This document shows, piece after piece, positions 60,380 through 64,000 of a stretch of DNA of 64,000 nucleotides. The translations under genes and the position numbers were made by a program. The notes under the pieces are model-generated. The model worked only from the letters and a program-made list of their open reading frames with translations, had not been told where the DNA came from and did not search any database. Within the stretch, counting starts at the first letter, position 1. Each line of letters starts with the position of its first letter. Origin of the DNA: Nocardiopsis kunsanensis DSM 44524 (GTDB lineage: Bacteria > Actinomycetota > Actinomycetes > Streptosporangiales > Streptosporangiaceae); contig NZ_ANAY01000014.1 of the NCBI RefSeq assembly GCF_000340965.1, positions 1 through 64,000 of the forward strand, read 5' to 3'.

Positions 60380-61057
60380 TTGAGTACCCCCACCCCCGAG
60401 AGACACGGGGACGCCCGCGGCCCCTCCGGGCTCCCTGGCGCTTCCGAGCGGCCGAGCCCCCGCCCGGGTTTCCTTTCGCGTTCCCGCATGCTCCTCGTCC
60501 GCGCACGCGCACGTGCCGGAGGCGACCGAGCCGGCCGGAACTCCGACTCCGGAGCAGCGATCCTCGAGACGGCTGCGGTCCTCATTCTCGCGGCGGCCAT
60601 CATGGTGGCCGTCTACCAGCTCGAACTCAGCCGGACCTTCAACAACGCCGTCCGTCAGATGGTCTGCCTCGTCGAGGGCCCCGAGTGCGGTGAGTCCTGG
60701 ACCGAGGAGGACCGCCCCGAGGAGCCCGAGAGCTACGACGGGGCGAGCGGGTCCGACAACTCCTCCGAGAACGAGTCCATCGCCATGAGGATGGCCAAGG
60801 ACCACGGCTGGGAAGGCCAGGAGTGGAGCTGTCTCGACAACCTCTGGAGCAACGTCTCCGACTTCGAGCGGTCCACGGACGGCGACACCCGAGGCATCCC
60901 GGGCTACGATCCCGAGGTCCACGGCGATCATCCGCCGCCCGACGACTTCGAGGCCAGCGCGAGTTCCCAGGTCTCCTGGGGGCTGGACTACATCTCCGCT
61001 GAGCACGGGTCCCCGTGTGTGGCGTGGGCCCAGTGGGAGAACTCCCGCTCCTACTGA
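60380..61057 (+). CDS. Prepilin fused to a transglycosylase-like domain lacking its catalytic Glu
   Basis: A 225-aa protein. A basic N-terminus leads to a pilin-type segment (SDSGAAILETAAVLILAAAI, 56-75) with processing after Gly58 and Glu at +5. A Glu/Ser/Asp-rich spacer follows, then a C-terminal domain (132-225) with WSCLDNLW, RGIPGYDP, SQVSWGLDYI and GSPCVAWA. These are the landmarks of actinobacterial SLT-like transglycosylases (CLDxLWxRESxW, GIPQ, WGLxYI, GSPCxAW). The catalytic Glu position is Val159 (LWSNVSDF) and GIPQA is GIPGY, so it is probably inactive and may bind glycan. The TTG at 60380 follows GGAG by 6 bp. Confidence 0.72.
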   Translation: MSTPTPERHGDARGPSGLPGASERPSPRPGFLSRSRMLLVRARARAGGDRAGRNSDSGAAILETAAVLILAAAIMVAVYQLELSRTFNNAVRQMVCLVEGPECGESWTEEDRPEEPESYDGASGSDNSSENESIAMRMAKDHGWEGQEWSCLDNLWSNVSDFERSTDGDTRGIPGYDPEVHGDHPPPDDFEASASSQVSWGLDYISAEHGSPCVAWAQWENSRSY

Positions 61058-61639
61058 CACCTGTCTTCTGCCGCCCCTCCCCGGTCCTCGCCGAGCGTCG
61101 GCCACCGGAGCAGATCCGGGCGAACGGTTCCGGGGGCTCCGGCGTACCGTTCCCACCGTGCCGACCCTGTGCGGGGCCGGTCGCCGTCCCCACGGCCCGA
61201 GGAAACCTCAGGGACTCTCGCGGACCGGCGCCACGAGACAGGGTCACGGGCATTGCTCGAATCGCATCCGTGACCGATGAGTTGTGCGAGCCCTCCGGAG
61301 CAACCATTCCGAAACACGCCAGGGGAACGGCTCCTGAAAAATCGACGCAACTGGTTCGAGTACCTAAAATCCGAAAAACCTATGAATCGCCCGGGCAACA
61401 ACCAAAAAATGGCCCCGTGGATCGCACCACGGGGCCGCACCCGCCATTACACAATGGCTGCCTCCCCAGGGATCCCCGGGCGGTTTCATGCCTTACACAC
61501 CCGGGGCTCCCTCTGGAAGTGAGCCCGGTCCACTGATATTTGTTCTCACCTGCGAACCGGGCTCGGAGGTCCGGACACGCAGGCAAGGGTCCCCAAGCTC
61601 CTGCGGTCCGGAACCGTCGACCTCGGCCCTCCCCTCCAG
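61058..61639. other. Convergent intergenic region
   Basis: About 580 bp between the prepilin-fusion gene (+) and the hypothetical gene (-). Apart from the terminator hairpin near 61410 I recognise nothing. Confidence 0.5.
61402..61436 (-). terminator. Rho-independent terminator on the minus strand
   Basis: A perfect 10-bp stem, GGCCCCGTGG / CCACGGGGCC, with a 6-nt loop at 61411-61436 is flanked on the left by AAAAAAT (61404-61410), so minus-strand RNA would end hairpin then U-run. It fits the gene at 61640-62281, about 200 bp upstream of it. Confidence 0.7.
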
Positions 61640-62281
61640 TCAGAGCCGCCTGGCCGACCTCCACCAGGGTTCGGGCATCGCCGACCCTTCCTTCATGGTC
61701 TCGTTCAACTGGCCCCATTCCCTCCGGGCTTTCCGCAAGGCCTGTCGGCATTCCGTGGCGCCGCCGGAGGTTCTGAGAACCTCGGAGAGAACGTCGTACC
61801 GATCAGTCACAAAAGCCCGCCCCTCATTGTCGTCCGCACCGAGCACCCGCCAGGAGAGAGGAGGCTCCTCCCCTGCACGGAGACGCACATCGAGCCGGCC
61901 GAAGAGCTCGTCGGCCGCATTCAGCCGCTCGACCGAGTGCGCTGGAAGCCCTGGTGAGAACACCATACCCGTCATAACAGCGACAAGGGAATCCAACTTC
62001 GGCTCCTCTTTCCGTCCGGAGAATTCCTCGTGGTCGAACGTCATGTGTGCCCCCAAGTGATAGGCCGAGAGCGCGCAATCGGACTCCGGGCACGCCTCCA
62101 ACCCCAGCCACTTCCTGCGAAATCGCTGGTCATAGCGCTTCTTCACCCTGGAGGAAGGGGGCTCTCCTGCCAGGTCGAGGGACTCGCCCCGGGTTTGGGA
62201 CGTAGACATTTCGTCTTTGGTGACGCTCCGCCACCAACCGATATGTGCATTTTCTGCCGTGTTCCGGCGTCGATCACTCAC
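61640..62281 (-). CDS. Hypothetical protein with Cys/His-rich centre
   Basis: A 213-aa protein not recognised. The centre has EACPESDCALSAYHLGAHMTFDH, written here in part: CPESDC, then AYHLGAH, with spacing that could bind zinc. The C-terminal half is acidic and helical (SGGATECRQALRKARREWGQ). No signal peptide or TM. The start is a GTG at 62281, 6 bp after GGAGGGGG; ATG 62326 and ATG 62209 lack comparable sites. Context gives no function. Confidence 0.55.
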   Translation of the reverse strand: MSDRRRNTAENAHIGWWRSVTKDEMSTSQTRGESLDLAGEPPSSRVKKRYDQRFRRKWLGLEACPESDCALSAYHLGAHMTFDHEEFSGRKEEPKLDSLVAVMTGMVFSPGLPAHSVERLNAADELFGRLDVRLRAGEEPPLSWRVLGADDNEGRAFVTDRYDVLSEVLRTSGGATECRQALRKARREWGQLNETMKEGSAMPEPWWRSARRL

Positions 62282-62773
62282 TGACTTCCCCCTCCCGAGC
62301 ACAGAAAATTTTTTCCCTCGGACCATTCGGCGGTCGACCGGAGACCCCATCGGGACTCTCGAACATGAGAGTTTGGGCGAACCCCTCAGGTTCTGGCACC
62401 CAGGAGGCGGCCGCGGGAGAGACGGCGACGAGGGCGAGGGAGCGCGCGGGCGGCAGGTCAGCCGCATAGCGCCGGATCCGCCGGGAGCGGCTCCGAGGGC
62501 TCCGGGTCGTCGGCCGGGCGGAAGTACGGATCCCCGGCACCACACGGACCGGGGCGTGAGCGAACGAGTGTTCACGTGGCGCGGCAAGTAGGGTTTGCAT
62601 GTCGATCTGTCCGTTCAGGTCGGCCATGGCCCCGGGACGTGCTGCTACACGTCGCCGGGGTTTCTTCATTCACCTGCTGATCTGATGGTACGTCACTCTT
62701 ACCTACCCGTACATAGACTTCAACAGACTGACCCACTAGGGGCCATTGACCTCCGCCCAGCCATGCTCTTCAC
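62282..62773. other. Divergent intergenic region
   Basis: About 490 bp between the hypothetical gene (-) and the GntR gene (+), relatively AT-richer at 62690-62740. It should contain both promoters; GTACG and CGTAC half-sites flank 62692-62716, but the symmetry is too short to call an operator. Confidence 0.4.
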
Positions 62774-63040
62774 ATGGACTTGCCGAGTGGCTACGGGCCG
62801 AACACAGAAATCGACGACGAGGGCATGGACCCGGTGTGGAAGCAGCTTGCTGCGATCCTCCTCGCGCGTATCGACGCGGAGGTGTACCCGGCAGGCAGAG
62901 CCATCCCTTCGCTGACACAGCTCCTGCAAGAGTTCGGTGTCTCCAGAGGCACGGTGCTGAAGGCGACTGGTCATCTGGAAGACGCAGGGGTCCTACACGC
63001 TGTGCAGGGACGTGGAGTGTTCGTCCTGCCGAAGCAGTGA
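62774..63040 (+). CDS. Stand-alone GntR-type winged-helix protein
   Basis: An 88-aa protein made only of a GntR DNA-binding domain: WKQLAAILLARIDAEVYPAG, IPSLTQLLQEFGVSRGTVLK and HLEDAGVLHAVQGRGVFVLP, ending directly after the wing. No effector domain is present, unlike full-length GntR proteins (about 230 aa or more). Such mini-GntR proteins are common in actinomycetes near mobile regions. The ATG at 62774 lacks an evident ribosome-binding site. Confidence 0.8.
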   Translation: MDLPSGYGPNTEIDDEGMDPVWKQLAAILLARIDAEVYPAGRAIPSLTQLLQEFGVSRGTVLKATGHLEDAGVLHAVQGRGVFVLPKQ

Positions 63041-63173
63041 CCACAGACCCTCCGGGCGCAGGAACTGCACCCCGAGGGCCGGCGGCCGCGGGGGCCTGTC
63101 GGCAGCCGGGAAGCAGGGGAAGGCGACTCACCGGTCGGAGCACACCTTCTTCCGAGGCCCTGGGGGACCGAGG

Positions 63174-63214
63174 GGCCGGGTGGGGGCCGGGGCAGCCCCG
63201 GCCCCCAGCCGGCC
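63174..63214. terminator. Strong bidirectional terminator
   Basis: A 19-bp stem with one mismatch and a 3-nt loop (left 63174-63192, right 63196-63214), between the GntR gene (+) and the glycine-rich gene (-). TTGTG follows on the plus strand. Confidence 0.7.
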
Positions 63215-63251
63215 TTGTGCGTTCGAACTGGTGCGTGTCAGGCAGGGCCCG

Positions 63252-63998
63252 TCACAGGGAGCCTCCGGGGTGGCTGGGGCGCACGGACTCGTACGGCCCG
63301 GCGCCCCCGATGGACCGCTCGCTCTGGCCGGTGTGCGTGGTGCCGTTCCTCCACAGTCCGCCGATGGGCGCCCCGCAGTCGGAGCTGTTGTAGTTGAAGC
63401 TCACGCTGCCCGACATCGCGTCGACGGTGGTGACGGTCGATCCCTCCGGCCCCAGGCTGGAACCGCCTCCACCGCCGGCTCCGCCGTTGAGCACGGTCAG
63501 CTCCGCGGAGCCGCCACCGCCTCCGCCCTGGGCCCCGCCACCGCCACCACCACCTGCGGCACCGAGGTCCTCGTCGTCGGAGGGGCCGTCGGCCCCGTCC
63601 CCGCCCGCGCCACCGCTGCCGGGTGCTCCGGGGAGCCCCGCGTCCGTGGTGTCCCCGCCGGCACCGGGTGCATCGGTGGTCGCGCCTGCGCCGCCTCCCC
63701 CGAGCCCGCTGTTGTCCGAGTGGGGCCGGCCGTCCTGGCCGGTCCGACCGCCGTCTCCCCCGTTGCCTCCCGGATGGTAGGTGCCGGAGGATCCGTCATG
63801 GCCGCGGCCGGCGCCTCCACCGCCACCCGCGGCGATGATCAGGTCCTGGCCCGCGCGGGTGACCACGGTCGCGCCGCCGCCACCGCCACCGCGCAGTGTC
63901 TGGAGCCCGGAGCCGCCGGAGGTCCCTCCGTCGCCGCCGTCGCGGCCGTCGCCGCCGGTGGCCCCTCTGCCCCCGAATGCGGTCCCGGCGGTGTCCAC
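63252..63998 (-). CDS. Glycine-rich protein, 5' end beyond the window
   Basis: At least 248 residues, the C-terminal part of a longer protein running off the right edge. It is dominated by Gly with Ala, Asp and Ser (AAGGGGGAGRG, GAAGGGGGGGAQGG) and has recurrent strands such as ATVVTRAGQDLIIAAGGGG and AELTVLNGG, like bacterial glycine-rich domains related to the ALK/LTK GR fold. The C-terminus has one Cys (SSDCGAPIGG). It is probably secreted or cell-surface, but the signal peptide is not in the window. Its 3' end is near a strong terminator. Confidence 0.6.
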   Translation of the reverse strand: MDTAGTAFGGRGATGGDGRDGGDGGTSGGSGLQTLRGGGGGGATVVTRAGQDLIIAAGGGGGAGRGHDGSSGTYHPGGNGGDGGRTGQDGRPHSDNSGLGGGGAGATTDAPGAGGDTTDAGLPGAPGSGGAGGDGADGPSDDEDLGAAGGGGGGGAQGGGGGGSAELTVLNGGAGGGGGSSLGPEGSTVTTVDAMSGSVSFNYNSSDCGAPIGGLWRNGTTHTGQSERSIGGAGPYESVRPSHPGGSL

Positions 63999-64000
63999 GG

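Noticed and set aside
61340-61375. GGTTCGAGTACC-like sequence resembling a tRNA T-arm
   Set aside because: No matching acceptor, D or anticodon stems can be built around it.

Overview
This window comes from a high-GC Gram-positive chromosome, most likely a filamentous actinomycete. Many starts are GTG or TTG, genes often overlap by 4 bp (ATGA/GTGA), and it carries a WhiJ-like XRE regulator paired with a DUF397 protein, paired fluoride channels, a Tad/Flp pilus locus and a Tat-exported amidase. A Nocardiopsis/Streptomonospora-like origin is my guess and was not tested. I saw no rRNA, tRNA, CRISPR array or intact transposase.

Layout: (1) 0.2-4.6 kb: a GmrSD-type DUF262/DUF1524 restriction protein, an M23-like protein, a 7Fe ferredoxin and a SufR-like regulator. 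(2) 4.6-15.7 kb: a ten-gene leftward operon encoding the complete aerobic nicotinate pathway (a three-subunit molybdenum hydroxylase with a CoxG-like partner, then NicC, NicX, NicD, NicF and NicE), a lone PTS-IIC-like permease, and a divergent MarR regulator that shares a regulatory region with nicX. (3) 16-25 kb: amidase, DUF2071 protein, CYP152-type P450, adenosine/adenine deaminase, membrane protein, OafA-type acyltransferase and two FluC subunits. (4) 25.6-35.4 kb: a tightly coupled six-gene operon made of an Hsp70-like ATPase, a protein with tandem FN3-like repeats, a zinc-ribbon GTPase, a GAP1-like protein, a membrane-anchored zinc-ribbon GTPase and a 53-aa one-TM protein. It is closed by a perfect hairpin and is the best candidate here for an uncharacterised system. 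(5) 35.5-37 kb: VOC dioxygenase-like and DUF1232 proteins. (6) 37.7-45.6 kb: Tad pilus assembly genes. (7) 45.9-53.4 kb: a degenerate membrane kinase, a hairpin-rich non-coding region, XRE/DUF397, a histidine phosphatase, a broken Rpn-like gene, and ArsR with a divergent luciferase-like monooxygenase around a perfect 23-bp palindrome. (8) 53.5-54.7 kb: a large imperfect inverted repeat. (9) 55-64 kb: secreted lipase, AraC/GyrI regulator, then an unusual locus: Flp pilin, AT-rich OmpA lipoprotein, its secreted paralogue, and a prepilin fused to a transglycosylase-like domain lacking its catalytic Glu. Two regulators or hypotheticals and a glycine-rich protein cut by the window edge follow.

How the parts work together: the nic operon should take nicotinate to fumarate. 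The Tad locus supplies pilus ATPase, platform and assembly proteins but lacks a prepilin peptidase and a major pilin; the pilin-like genes at 58.5-61 kb could supply the pilin. The Hsp70/GTPase operon resembles predicted NTP-dependent conflict or signalling systems and has no assigned function.
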